Below, one piece after another: positions 48,266 to 60,525 of a DNA stretch of 64,000 bases (its first letter is position 1; every line of letters begins with the position of its first letter). The stretch is from Phycomyces nitens (taxonomy: Eukaryota > Mucoromycota > Mucoromycetes > Mucorales > Phycomycetaceae): assembly GCA_022702545.1 (NCBI GenBank), contig JAHRBC010000003.1, forward strand, positions 7,068,001 to 7,132,000, written 5' to 3'. Below the pieces are notes generated by a model that was given only the letters and a program-made list of their open reading frames with translations, ran no database searches and was not told the origin of the DNA. Both the position numbers and the translations under genes were made by a program.

Positions 48266-49350
48266 GAGGAAAAGTACGAGCGAGAGAGAAAGAGAGGACG
48301 GCCGAGAGGGAAACTTAAGCAAAAAAACCAAAGTCGGGATAGGAAATAGTTGGATATGAGACAGACGGAGAATATCAAAGATGAGACTGCAAATTGTATG
48401 TATAATACTATATTAAATGGTAGAAAGGAGACAGGATTGCAAAAGACTAGAAATAAAATAATATTAAGAACAGATTGCAAATAATAGTAATAAGAACAAT
48501 TATAATAATTATAATTATAATAGTAATAGTAACAATAATATCAATAATAATATCAATAATAATATCAATAATAATAATAATAGTAATAAAAGAGGGAGCA
48601 AGGCAAGGCAGGATGATTGATATAAAAATAATTTTAAAGAATAGAGTGTGACTGTAGGAGCGGATAGAAAGCATGGCAAGAAGTTCAAGTCATGTGAGCC
48701 CAGAGTATAACTATGACCAAAGAAGAGGTAATCAAGTCAGCTCACGGCTGTCAGACTACCGAAATCCACATTTAAGATCTAGGAGCCTCTTTATCCCGTG
48801 CTGCCAGTATATAATCTCGGTGATCGTACGGTGTTTATTTATATATATGATATATATAATATATATTATTCTTAATACAATTATATAATCTCTAAATCTT
48901 GTTTCCCAAGGCTTCATTCCTCAAGGTGCCCTTGAACTCCCTATCGTCTCCGCACCCCGTTGGAGCGCACAGGCCTATTGATTGCCTCGATGCTTAGTAG
49001 GCCATACGAATCAATTACCCCAGTGCCGCCCATAGATCCTTGGTCAGATCTCATATAACACATTATGAATTATCACTTTACAACCACCACCACCCCCCTT
49101 TCATTTCATATTCCACTTGAGACTTTTGAATAGAGCGTCTGTTGCAATCTCGGCGAGATGACTTGTCCCTGCATTAGTCCAACCAACCAAGATTGCTACT
49201 ACACTTTGGCGGCTCACCTTGAAGCTTAATATTAATATATATATTAATATATATTAATATATTTTTATATATATTTATATATTTTTGTTTTACAATCTTA
49301 TCAAATAGCCAAGGGGTTATTAATAAATCCCAACACCATAACAATATTCC
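48266..49350. other. Divergent/tandem intergenic region with a possible small gene
   Basis: Upstream of the Rua1_C gene and downstream of the F-box gene. ATT/ATC imperfect repeats fill 48480-48590 and an ATTAATAT-type run 49228-49275. A possible spliced small reading frame at 48673-48990 is listed separately. Confidence 0.4.
48673..48990 (+). CDS. Possible small two-exon gene
   Basis: Exon 1 starts MARSSSHVSPEYNYDQRRGN and runs to a GT donor near 48824; an intron rich in TATATA follows, with TTTCCCAAG as acceptor at about 48911, then exon 2 ending LDA with a TAG near 48990. The product of about 80 residues has one hydrophobic stretch (LFIPCCQYIISVIASFLKV). Support is only the good splice sites and the non-repetitive exon composition; no homology recognised. 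It could be chance. Confidence 0.22.
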
Positions 49351-51031
49351 TCAAGTGATGAGATGGGTGTCAAGTCCCGCAGAAAAGTCCATGATCAGGA
49401 TACGCTTGTCTTGGCTGGCACTGCAAGCAGACACGGTTACTACCAATCAGATTCATCCCGTCTTGCTTACCTAACCACCCTGTTCTTGTCAAAATGCACA
49501 TCGAATACCCAGCTACTGTGTCCGCTCTGGAAATTCAGTAGAGAAGCCCCGGTTCTGGAGAACTTGGTTAGCCAAGGCCAACAAATAGCCTCAAATACTT
49601 ACTTGATATCCCATACTCGAATACTCTGGTCATAACTCGCACTCACGATCCTCTGGTCATCAAAGTCCAGCGTCCTGACCAGATCTGCGTGGCCTACGAT
49701 AATTAGTCTCCCTTTTAATCTCCTTCATTTCCTTACCCTTGCAGACCATTAGGCATTTTCCAGTCTGTGATTATCATTAGATCTCTGTCAATCATTATTG
49801 CACACTCACATCTGCATCCCACACCCGGATCGTCTTGTCGTTCGACCCGCTCACTATCCGATTGCCCTTGTACTGCACGCATGCCAGGCCGCGTGTGTGG
49901 CCGACAAACTGGCGAATACACGCACCCGTCGTGACATCCCACATCTTGATGAGCGCATCTCCTGACGCAGACACGATGTTGTTATTCTGGAGCTGTACCG
50001 AATTGACTGGGCCCTGGTGCGCCATGATGGTTCTGAGCAACGCCCCGGTTGAGATGTCCCATATCCGAATCGAGGTGTCCTTTGAACAACTGACAATGTA
50101 CCGTTCATCAAAGCTGACGTCCAACACACCCGCCTTGTGTCCCTAGAAATGATGTGAGTATGATTTTATCGGTCAAATTAAACTCACCCTCAATCGCATC
50201 CTGGGTTGGCAGGTATGCATGTCCCAGACAATGATGGTCGTATCTGATGATCCAGAGACCATGATATTTTCATTATACTGCAGACACAGCACACTCGCCT
50301 CATGGCCTTCGAGGGTCTGGAGGTGAGAGTATGTCTCCATGTCCCAGAACTTGATGGTCTTGTCCCGGCTGCCGGTTACAATCTTGTGCTTGTCGAATTG
50401 GAGGCAATAGACACTGTCCTTGTGTCCGATCAAGTAGTGTGTCGAAACACTTCCCTTTCGCCATCTTTGCTCGAGTTGGTAGCGTTGTTTGAAAAGGTAG
50501 TACCAGTCGATTCGGTCCATCCGCAGTTCGGCTGGTATGCTATTGACCTTCCAGCTTCGTTCGATTGTCTTCATCCTCCATACGTCGCTGACTCTATATA
50601 TTGTATTCCAGGCATGTGAAACGGTCGAGAGAATTAAAAGAGTGGGCAGATTGAGGTAAGAAATGATGTGAGACCCTAGTTCTAGAGGCAGACAGCTTAA
50701 AAAGTCTATTGGTTTGATTAGCCTATAGTTTGTGATTAGCACGATTAGTCTTGCCTATCCTATTGGCCATTTCACAGACGGGTTCGACTGGGGTGTGAGT
50801 TGGGTGAGTTGTGTGGATGGAGTGGTTGAATGAGCCTGTGGGACATCGTTTGATCTTTGTTCGCCGAGGAACCACTCTAAAGCCGAGTGAATGGCTGCCG
50901 GATAAACCACCATAGCCAGTCCATCGCTGATTAATTCTGGATTCGCTTGTTGATTGATCGGTCATGATGACGTCTCTGGAGATTGGAAATGAAAAGGGTG
51001 TGGGTCTGTTGTCGTGTTTATGAGATGCCAT
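49351..51031 (-). CDS. F-box/WD40-repeat protein (SCF substrate receptor)
   Basis: Minus strand, about eight exons. The start at 51031 gives MASHKHDNRPTPFSFPISRD, then an F-box after a GC-AG intron: IDFLSCLPLELGSHIISYLN, AWNTIYRVSDVWRMK. Seven WD40 repeats follow, each with an SGS or SAS-x-D-x-x-I/IRVWD pattern: ITGH..VTGSRDKTIKFWD, MVSGSSDTTIIVWD, IVSCSKDTSIRIWD, IVSASGDALIKMWD, IVSGSNDKTIRVWD, IVSASYDQSIRVWD and VVSASQDKRILIMD. A 32-nt exon codes TGKCLMVCKG. Such proteins bind phosphorylated substrates for ubiquitination by SCF with Skp1. Closest known types are Cdc4/Met30/Pop1-like; I cannot choose among them. Ends THLIT with TGA at 49351-49353. Confidence 0.88.
50706..50754 (-). other. 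GC-AG intron in the F-box/WD40 gene
   Basis: On the minus strand: exon ...GGATAG, intron GCAAGACTAATC...CCAATAG, exon ACTTTTTAAGC. The junction gives ANRIDFLSCLPLE, the F-box start. No GT donor keeps the frame here. Confidence 0.85.
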
Positions 51032-51268
51032 TGAATAGGAAAGTATTTTTTTAAAAAAATAAAATAAAATAGTAATAGTAATAATAATAATAATTGTAAG
51101 AGTAAGAGTAAAAAGGTGGATAGAGCGAAAGAAGAAATGGAGCAGCAGATAAAGAGCTATTCTCGGAAGGAGGACTCAAAGGGAAGGATCAATCTAGACT
51201 TTACTTCTTTTGCTAAAAAGTATTTATATGAGAATCGGCTGGAAACAATAAGGGGTCTATTCTATATC

Positions 51269-51301
<33 letters not shown>

Positions 51302-53993
51302 ACCTATATATATATATATATATATATAGGTATGGGAGGGGAGGGGGGGTTTTCTTTTGGTGGTGTATTTGGTTTGTTTAATGTGACCAAAAACATTTAG
51401 ATATTTATGATCCTTGTAGTTAATTGTCATCTTGTTGAAATACGATGGATGTTGTTTTCTTTACTAAATCCGGCTCTTTACTGTGTTCTTCATCAAGGAT
51501 TTCCTTTGTTACTGCCAAACAAAGCTCTTTATTAGGATTCTCTATACACGTGAAATCCATATAGAATCCTTTTTATTTTATTATGGTGATTATTATTATT
51601 ATACATTTATATCTTTTGCCACCACCAGCTGGTTCCATTCCTGGCAGACCCATTGTGGCTTTAAAGCAAGGCACTTGGAATTGAATAGCAAAACTACTCA
51701 AAAGGCGGAGTGGTAATGAAGGAGTTGCCCACTCGTCATTTGGTCTAATATGACTCCCTCATTTCACCAGAGACTGCTGGTACAACAATATCAGCAGAAT
51801 GGTATTATATCTGATGAATGGTATGGTGCTTATGGGTTATCAATAAAAAAGCCTCAATTCCACAATACAAGGGATATATCGCATAGCAAGGCATATCTTA
51901 ACATGGGTATGCAACAAGACAATTATCCAATTTATTAGACTGCGTCACAGATGATCCCAAACTAATCATACCATCATCTGGTATCCTTTATTTTTTAATA
52001 ATAATAATAACAATAGCAACCCATTTTCATTGAACTGCAAGGGTTTGGTAATACGGCTATTGTTGTTGTATATATATATATATAATATATATATAGCGTG
52101 TCTCTATAATCTATCCAAGTGGCTCTAAATAAGTGTGTGTGGGCAAATGCTGTAAAGGGCAATGTTCTTTACAAGACCAAGAGGTGTAGTTTTAAAGCTA
52201 GCTATTCATCGGCTCTGGCTATCTACAAAGAGTTGGTTTGCAATACTTTCTGGCAGGACATGAACGGATGTTTGGAGTATATATGGATATTTCAATTGAG
52301 ATCCAAACTGTATTGTTTCAAATAGCAGAATAGATTCATATCATTAATCGATAAAGAGATTAGCAATCTAGGAGCCGAGAAGACTACACAATGCCAACAG
52401 CCTCAAGACTATCTTGTCATAAAGACCATCAATGCTTTTATAAAGCCAGGTTATTTTTACCAGTAGATCAACAGGAATCATAATCATAGTCTCATCTCTC
52501 GATTGATTAGGGGCAAGTAATAAGATGCTGTGAATTAGTGGACCAATTGGACAGATCCCAATATATACTTGTCTAATATCCTTCCAACAAACACTTGCTA
52601 TTCAACACCTGTTTGCCAAGACAGGACATATTTGCCCATCACATTCCTTTTTTGGGAATATGTGACAATGAAAGAAAATATATATATAAAAAAGAGAGAC
52701 TCATATTTATAGAGATGGTCTTGTAGCGTTTATTATTATTATTATTATTATTGTGATTAATAGTGACATGGTTTGCATGCCAATCCTATCATGATCATGT
52801 CTATAGACCCCAAGGATTCATGCAAAAAAAGGCAAAAAATAATAGTCGAGGTTTCAATTCATTAGAGATATTTGTTGCCAAGGATTTTCACTAGTCACAT
52901 CATTTGGACATGCTGAAAATTACGGCTGTCTTTTCTTGTAAAGCAATAATAGTGTATCAGGAGCAGAATAAACAAACAATGAATGAAAGAAAGAGATCCT
53001 TGGAAGATCTGCCTTTTGTTTTGAGTATTAGATTAGTGCTCTAATAAGGGTAACCACGTAGATTTAGATTTAGATTTGGATTTTACAAGGATTAGGACTA
53101 TTTTTTTTTGGAATATCTAGGTAAATTCAGATCAAGAGGATCGAGACAGAATATCATGACCTGCAAGAGCTGATCAAAGATTGTACAAAATATACCGTGA
53201 TGATCAAGGCAGATGATGGTGTCTCTAGAGCCATGTACATATGTACACACACATATATATATATAGGGTGGGCAAATAAACAAGTAGACGAGTGTGTGGA
53301 CAGTCATGATCTTCATTATGATTACAAAAGGTGTCTAATAAAGATTATATTAAAAAAAATAAAAGTCATGGTGTGGAAAACCAAGGGATATTAAGAATGT
53401 AGTATTCTTGGGCTACAATCCAAAGTACAAAAGAATGAGTCTTGGTTTTTGAAATCAATGGCAGGAGATGCTTATATTGACTGTATCTTTTATTACTGGA
53501 TAAAATAACAGATCTGGGAAACAAGGGGTTTCTTGCCCTCTAGACAGAAAACAATGATAAAAATACAAGCCATGTGAAACAAAGATGGGTACACTTTGGG
53601 TACACCTTGTCAATATACGATGAATTAATGAAATCCTAAAAAAATATAAATATAAAATATATAGTAATGTCTTGGCATGGCTAAGCAGGTACACAGTCTG
53701 TCCAGCACACTTCTTTACGCTTGATATCAGGCAACAGCAATCGCCTTGGAAATGCTTGGCAAAAATATTAATAAAATAATAATAATAATATCTTCATGGC
53801 ACAAATGCTGTATGTTTCAAATTCAATACCAGTTTTTCTTTTTTCACCATATTATTTCTATAATGAATCCAAAGAAATGCATCTATTTTTCCCCCTTTAA
53901 AAAAAATAAAATAATTTTTATAGAACCGCCAGAAAATAATCTTTTCTTCTTCTTCTTCTTCTTTTTCAATTTCTTCCTTCTCTTCATCCCAAA
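51032..53993. other. Intergenic, 3 kb: no gene seen
   Basis: Starts with the upstream region of the F-box gene; includes a compound microsatellite (51264-51328), several TA and AAT runs and ordinary AT-rich DNA. Small frames such as 51116-51400 run into the microsatellite. A (TTC)n pyrimidine run (about 53944-53962) is close to the PRA1 start. Confidence 0.45.
51264..51328. repeat. Compound microsatellite CTATCT, CT, TA
   Basis: ATATCTCTATCTCTATCT units pass into a CT run, then a TA run. Probably variable in length. Confidence 0.9.
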
Positions 53994-54729
53994 ATGTCAT
54001 CTCAACCATTCTTATCCGAAACAGCACAGAGCCAGCTTGGTGCAGCAGCCGCAGCCATCGGAAGTGACCCTCGATTCTCTTTTATTGGCAAGTTACGCGA
54101 AGGAAGACTGGCCAACCTGCGTCCCCTGGGCGACTTTTTTGACAAGAACAGAATCCAGTTCACGTCTTCATTTCAAACCATTAGCCAGCGCTGGAAGTAA
54201 GATGACCGACCCACAAACCCCACCTGAAGAAAAAGAAAAAGAAAAAGAAAAGACGCCCTAACCGTTGTGAATATGAATAGCTATAACCTTCAATACTTTT
54301 CGGCCAACTACTTTTTAATAATCTTGGGTCTGGCCATCTATGCCATGTGAGTTACAGCCAGTCAAAAGGGTTTTTAAAAAGACTCATGAGTATATTATCT
54401 AGTATTACCAACTGGCTCTTGCTATTCACAATCGGCTTCATCTTTGGTGGCTTCTATCTTATCTCTCGTATGAATGGACCTGTAACAATCGGAGGCAACA
54501 CAATCTCGGCTTCTAGTCTGTATGCATTCTATGCAGGCGCTTCATTTCTTTTGCTACTCTTTTCCGGGGCAACGGGTGCTATTTTCTGGATTATTGGTAA
54601 GTTGTTTTTTTTTGGAGTGCTGGCTGGTTATTTACCTCTTACTTAGGTGCGGCTGCAATGATTGTATTGGGCCATGCTGCCATACTTGAGCCTGGAATCG
54701 AAGGTGATTTTGCTGATGGACAGGTCTAA
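53994..54729 (+). CDS. Prenylated Rab acceptor PRA1/Yip3-type protein
   Basis: Four exons: 53994-54196, 54281-54346, 54403-54596, 54647-54729, all GT-AG. It acts on the Golgi and endosomes as a Rab-GDI displacement factor (family knowledge). Starts MSSQPFLSETAQSQLGAAAA; LREGRLANLRPLGDFFDKNR is the family's conserved N-terminal segment, then RWNYNLQYFSANYFLIILG, the first pair of hydrophobic segments (ILGLAIYAIITNWLLLFTIG), and a second (SLYAFYAGASFLLLLFSGAT, FWIIGAAAMIVLGHAAIL). This gives two long membrane hairpins, as in Yip3. About 180 residues, full length. The start lies in AAAATGTC after a TTC-rich leader. Next gene PSD2 is 250 bp downstream on the same strand. Confidence 0.9.
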
Positions 54730-54913
54730 AAGAGTATGATGGGTTGTACAAAGATAATATAATATGTATATGTATATAAATATGTATATATATGTATATA
54801 TATATAAATATTATACATCATCTATTTTATACCGTCAATTGAGAAAAAAAATACAATAAGCGATATTATAAGAACGAGAACAAGAGATCCAACCTATTTC
54901 TATACAATAAACC

Positions 54914-54963
54914 CCCTTTCTCTCTCTCTCTTTCTCTCTCTCTCTTTTCTCTCTCTCTCTTTT
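54914..54963 (+). promoter_or_regulatory. Pyrimidine-rich tract in front of PSD2
   Basis: About 50 nt of CT/CTTT directly upstream of the PSD2 ATG (54981, CACCATGG-like context ACCATGG). Such tracts precede several start codons here (nitronate monooxygenase, GGC1) and fit fungal core promoters; function inferred only. Confidence 0.4.
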
Positions 54964-54980
54964 AATCTTACTCTATAACC

Positions 54981-57900
54981 ATGGAACTCCCACCAACTTC
55001 TGAGCTTCCAAATACCCGTAAAGAAAGGCTCCTCCGACGCATACAAGGTTCTAGGTCATGGCGAGCTGCTCATGCTGCTGCAGCAATGGCAAGCTCTTCA
55101 CTTCATTCCCGAGATTCCGATAGCGACGATGAGCCCGAGAACCCTGAAAATCTTATTGACCCCAGCCGACTTGTGTTGCGCGTAATGGTCACAAATGCAG
55201 TTGACATTAGACCTTATGGTGATGTAAAGTATCTCTTTTTCATTTCAATTTTCACTTCGGCAACTGGTCCCAAAAAAGAAAAAGAAAAAGGTTGAAAATA
55301 CGCCGTCTTTCCAGTTGTCTGTGCACCCCCACTTCGAATAGGCGATTGAGACTGACATCACTTGTAGGACACCATTCTTGCCAACCCTTATGCTATTGTG
55401 AGTTGTGCTGGTCAAAGGCACCAGACTCATGTTGTCCAGCAATCTGCAGACCCTGATTGGTCATGTACCTTTGATTTGCCTCTGGTAGACAAGGAATTTG
55501 GTCGAAAGCAACAGCATCTCCTTTGGTCCAATGGACTTGTCGTGACGGTGTGTGACAAGGTTCGGTTCCGATCAACCTATCTCGGTCAAGTCCAACTTCC
55601 TGTCGAACACTTGTTTGAGCCCAAGGATGTGCTTGGCTTTGATGACGCTGGAAATGAGGTAAAGAGTTCATTACCCTCTCTCCAGACTCCATTTAACACT
55701 CTGGGCGTCCATTGAAGACACGCTGGTACCCTTTGCATTCAACCCCCCTTCGCCATCACCGATTCTCGGTACGTCTCCACACAGGCCTCTTGGACGCCCA
55801 AAGACGCCAAGGAAACGAAGCCTGGATCGGACTCAAGATTGGCTTGGTTGTATTGGACCAGCCTGCCTCGGAGCCACTTGACCCTCTTGTTCTTCAAGAG
55901 ACTTGGGAGCTCTTCTTGGCTCTGAACCCGCTTTCTCCGACCCAACCAAAAGCCAGTCTGCCACCCAAAAAGTCTGTAAAGGAAGAGCTCGAGGCGCTTG
56001 CAATCAGCTACAGAGAAAAACCGCTCGTAAAGTCCCTCAAGAACAGACTTGAGAGGGCCACTGGAAAGGCTGTAGACTTTGACGCGTCGACGGTGGGTGT
56101 GGTGTTTATGGAGATTATGCACGCCAACGATCTTCCACCCATTGCCAATTGTAAGTCAATGCGAATATATAAGCCCAAATACTTGTATACTTATACCCTT
56201 TTTTTTATTAATATTAATAATAAATAATAAAGCGGCCCACACGCGATTCGATATGGATCCGTTTGTGATCACTTCATACGGAACCTCCACCTTCCGTACC
56301 CAAGCAGTCCAGCACAACCTAAACCCCGTGTGGAACGAGAAGCTCTTCTTTCACGTGCGAGACAACGAGAGCACATTTCGCCTAAAGTTTAGTATCTATG
56401 ACCAAGACAAGTTCTCTACAAACGACCTGGTGGCCTCTCAAGAACTTCCGATTGCAGACATCATCAAACTTTGCACTTCTGATGCAATCCAACCTGACCC
56501 TAACCAAATCATGGACACTGACATGCAGCAGCACACTGTCAGCTTGAATCTAGTCGATCCTTCCGATGAATGGGCCCACTTGAACCCCTCGCTGACAATC
56601 CGAGTCAAGTTTGTGACAGAAATGTCCATCAGAAAGACATTCTGGACAACTCTGGCCAAGACGTATGATGCAGATGGAAACACGACCCTGAGCAAGATGG
56701 AGGTCACTACAATGCTAGAGAGTCTGGGATCCACACTTTCAGAGTCGACAATAAATGCATTCTGGGGACATCACTCAAAGGATCTCGATGAGGACCTGAC
56801 AGTCGATGAACTTGTGGACAGTCTTGAAGGATTTGTGCTTCTGACCGACCGATCATCTCATCAGGATGTACATGGTCTGGAGGATGGGTATGAGTACCCT
56901 GATCATCACACCACACCAGAAACAGATGTGCTCCAAGAGGCCACGGGTATTCAATACGTGGCCGATTCCGAGTCTAGTCTTTTGAACGAGGACCTAAAGT
57001 CCGAAGAAGAGCAAGAGAAAGAGGAGCAGGAGCAAGAGCATGGTGTGAATGAGGAAAAGGTTATCCATATCTCAAAGTGTCCAATCTGCCATCGACCAAA
57101 CATGTCTGCCCATGGCCAGATGGATATTCTCACACACGTAGCCACCTGTTCTGCCAATGACTGGACCTCGGTTGACAGATTCCTAATGGGTGATTTTGTG
57201 ACAGAGGCCTATGCTCAACGGAAATGGTTCGTGAAGCTTGCTGCCAAAGTAGGCTACGGTACCTACTCCCCCGGAGCAGTAAGTAGTGTAGCAGGCTAGA
57301 AAACTGGACCGACCACCATTGACATTATTTTGTCTAGAGCAATGCCAACATCATTGTCCAAGACAGGGCCAGTGGACAATTGGTCGAGGAGCGGATGAGT
57401 GTGTATGTGAGAGTTGGAATGCGTCTGATGTACAAGGGAATGAAGACCAGTGTCCAGTCCAAGACAGGTAAGATTGAATAAAGAAGAGACGTGTGGATGG
57501 ATATATACTGACAATCCCTGAAATCAATATGTAGCCCAGCGTATTATGCACACCATGTCCATCAAGCAGGGAGAGAGATACAATGCCCCTCAGTCTGCTA
57601 GTGAGATTGAGGCCTTTGTAAAGTTCCATCAGTTGGACCTTGGTGAGATGAAGGAGAGTCTGTCTTCCTTTAAGACCTTTAACGAGTTCTTTTACCGGGA
57701 ACTGAAGCCTGGATCTCGTCCATGCGACTCTGCTGACGATAGTTGTGTGGCCGTGAGTGCTGCCGACTGTCGCCTGATGGTCTTTGCTACGATTGACGAT
57801 GCGACTCGGTTGTGGATCAAGGGAATTGATTTCGGGATCCCCAAATTGCTCAATGACGCTCAAAGGGCCAAGGCGTATGACGGAGGTGCTCTGGCAATCT

Positions 57901-58535
57901 TCCGATTGGCACCCCAGGACTACCACAGGTAAGAAGGACAAGACAAGACAGGACAAGACAAAAAGGTTATTTATTTATGGTTCGCTTTTATAGATACCAT
58001 TCTCCGGTAGATGGTGTGATTACGGACATTAGCTATATCGAAGGCCAATACTATACGGTCAACCCAATGGCCATTAGGACCACGTAAGTTGATAGATTGA
58101 TCTCTTGATATTTTGATCTGGCTGGCTGACTGACTGACTGACTGACTTGGGGCGGTTGCTAGGCTGGATGTCTATGGTGAAAATGTGCGCTGTGTGGTTC
58201 AGATGAAATCCGAGCAGTTTGGAAATGTGACAGTTGTGTGTATTGGTGCAATGATGGTCGGTTCGATTGTCTTGACAGCAAAGGTTGGCGACAGACTGAG
58301 CCGAACGGATCCTCTTGGCTACTTTGCATTTGGAGGAAGTACGATTGTGGTGCTGTGGGAAAAGGGCAGGATTGTATTTGACAATGATTTGCTCGAGAAC
58401 TCGGCAAAGGCCCTAGAGACCTTGGTAAGTCAAACAAAGTCTTGGCTGTGGGTGAATTGGTTGGTAATTGAATGTGTTTCTGTGTGTTTTTTTTTTGGAT
58501 AGGTTCGTGTTGGTAATCATATCGGTCGCTGTTGA
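54981..58535 (+). CDS. PSD2: Phosphatidylserine decarboxylase, Psd2-type with C2 domains
   Basis: Makes phosphatidylethanolamine from phosphatidylserine in the endosome/Golgi. About nine exons. Order seen: basic N-terminus with [15 protein letters not shown]; first C2 domain ([20 protein letters not shown]...[11 protein letters not shown], about 55150-55660); second C2 ([20 protein letters not shown]..., [24 protein letters not shown], about 56090-56560); an EF-hand-like loop ([13 protein letters not shown], about 56665); a C2HC-like [21 protein letters not shown] segment (about 57080); then the catalytic part with [28 protein letters not shown] and the auto-cleavage motif GGST in [16 protein letters not shown] (about 58320-58360). 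The Ser becomes the pyruvoyl group. Ends [10 protein letters not shown], stop 58533-58535. Full length, about 1030 residues. Confidence 0.93.
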
Positions 58536-59179
58536 ATTGGGATTTACTAAGATGCCCTTTTACTCATTTCTGAATGGCATTGTTACAAGAATAAGATTAG
58601 AGAAAGCATATGATTTGGTATTTTGTGATACAGGTCCCTTTTTTTTATATAAATATTAAGCGGTATTCTGGGTGACTCAAGTTGACTCGGACGCTCGTAC
58701 CTTTTGTTTCTTATGCCAACAGTGTAACCTTGGTGTGGTCGGGTAAACCGCCAAGATCAAAATGGCTCAACGTACAGAATTATATTATATTATATTATAT
58801 TATATTATATTATAATATAATATATATTATATCTGTGTGTGTGTGTGTGTTCAAATTGAAACACCCAGATATTGGTGGTTATAAGCCAAATGTCGGACAA
58901 GAAAAATAATAATATAAAGTCTAAAAGAGACACAGATCTCTAGAGATTTCCTATTTATCTTATCTCTAAATACCCGCTTTGGCTTTTTTCTATTCTTTGG
59001 TTGGCTGGTTTGGTTTGGTTATCAGCTTATTTTTATTTTTATATTATTTTTCTCCTTCCCTGGCCAATGTAGGCAATTGCTTAAAATGACAGCAATTTGG
59101 ACGAATTATGTACCTTTTTGATATTTATTTATTTATATAATAGTGTCTCTTTCTCTTCTTTCTCTCATTCTTTGCCTCA
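58536..59179. other. Intergenic with ATTAT repeat
   Basis: An (ATTAT)n run (58780-58814) and (TG)n (58834-58850) between PSD2 and the CASTOR-like gene. A CT-rich run lies at about 59145-59168 before the next ATG. No gene seen. Confidence 0.5.
58780..58850. repeat. (ATTAT)n and (TG)n microsatellites
   Basis: About seven ATTAT units followed by an AT spacer and nine TG units. Confidence 0.9.
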
Positions 59180-60525
59180 ATGATCACCATTCTACCCACC
59201 AAAGTCAAACTACTTCACTTTCCACGCTCTCATTTACCTCATGCCACTCATGCAATCGTCAAACAGTTGTTTGTCAAGCAAGTCAATGAGTATGTCTCCT
59301 CTGTTTTCTATCGACAGTAAAATTAATCGTCTGTGTGTGTGTGTGTGTGTAGCCCAGATCATTTCTTTTCTTTTACAGAAAATGCCTATGAAATATCGAT
59401 TGTTGCTGACAAGGCCACGATTGACAATGATTTCATGCCTGTACTACTAGAAACCAGATGCCCTGACACCGGCACATCACCAGATACCTTTAGAGTCCTC
59501 CAGGTGGATGGAGAGGGAGGTCAAGGTGTGTATTGCCCAGCACTCTTTTCTTTAATAACCTATCCAAGATTCAAGTGGTAGGCGTATCAGTGATCTGTCA
59601 GGTCCATTGGCCCAGGGAAAGTTCTCCATCTTTTACATGTCCACGTAAGTAATGATCAAACAAGCACGGCAGAAAGGTATTCAATATATCCATCTCTAGC
59701 TACCAGACAGATTTTGTTCTTGTAAGATGAGTAGTAATACATTGCCACTCGGTCTTTAACAATCATCTTTTTTCACACAGATCAAAGAACGTCGTCTACG
59801 CCGTGCAGTCAATCTTCTGCAAGAGCACGGGTTCGATATCGACGATGAGAATATGGAAAAGAGCGACACTGACCAAGCGCAGGACAGCCAACCTAAATCC
59901 ATGCGCAGCCACAATGGGTCTGAAGCAGGTGTCTCTCTATCGGTCGATTCACGGATGTCCAACATTGCTCCTAGAGATCTATTCGAGACCTGTGTCCTAG
60001 AAGACGAATTGAGATGTGTTGGCCTGAACCCACACTATAGATCGCATTATATCAACACCGTGCTCAAGATCATCTGCTATCCCGAGACGATCCTCAAGAA
60101 CTACAACAACAAGGAGACCCGGTTCTTCTCATACACAACCAGCAGTGATGGAATCTCGCTTGTTGCTGACCGACGGATCCTGGACCTATTTGAAGACGAC
60201 CATGTCTTTCAGGATGAAGACACTGGATCCTCATTTCGAGTGATCCAGGTGAACCTGGCAGGATCCAATCTTGATCGGTGTGGTATCGTGAGGTCGATTT
60301 CCCATCCACTCGTGACAGAGGCCCACATCAATCTGCTGTACTTGAGCACTTTTAAGAGTGCCAATATTCTGGTGAGTATTATGGCCAGACTACTTGACAA
60401 CTATCATCTCATCGAGTTCCTAGGTTTCTGCGGATGAATTAGAGAGAGCCGAGAAGATCCTGGCTTCAGATTTTGAAAAGGTGCGCGACATGTTGGCCGA
60501 ATTTGTGCTCGAGTCTCCCCAATAA
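59180..60525 (+). CDS. CASTOR-like double-ACT-domain protein (putative amino-acid sensor)
   Basis: Six exons, start MITILPTKVKLLHFPRSHLP. It resembles animal CASTOR1/2, cytosolic regulators of mTORC1 that bind GATOR2. Domain plan: first ACT (FFSFTENAYEISIVADKATI, about 59363-59420) with FRVLQVDGEGGQ; then VRISDLSGPLAQGKFSIFYM and STYQTDFVLIKERRL; a Ser-rich linker (MEKSDTDQAQDSQ...); then a second ACT (FFSYTTSSDGISLVADRRIL, FRVIQVNLAG, CGIVRSISHPLVTEAHINLL, YLSTFKSANILVSADELERA). Animal CASTOR1 has STYQTDF and a second STFNFD; arginine contacts as I recall lie at Ser111 in the first and Asp304 in the second. Here the first is kept and the second reads STFKSA, with Ala where Asp304 would be. 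A 28-nt exon (about 59700-59727) codes YQTDFVL. Stop at 60523-60525. Function inferred only from resemblance. Confidence 0.78.

Noticed and set aside
51116..51400. Small open frame ahead of a microsatellite
   Set aside because: Runs into CTATCT/TA repeats and has no motif.
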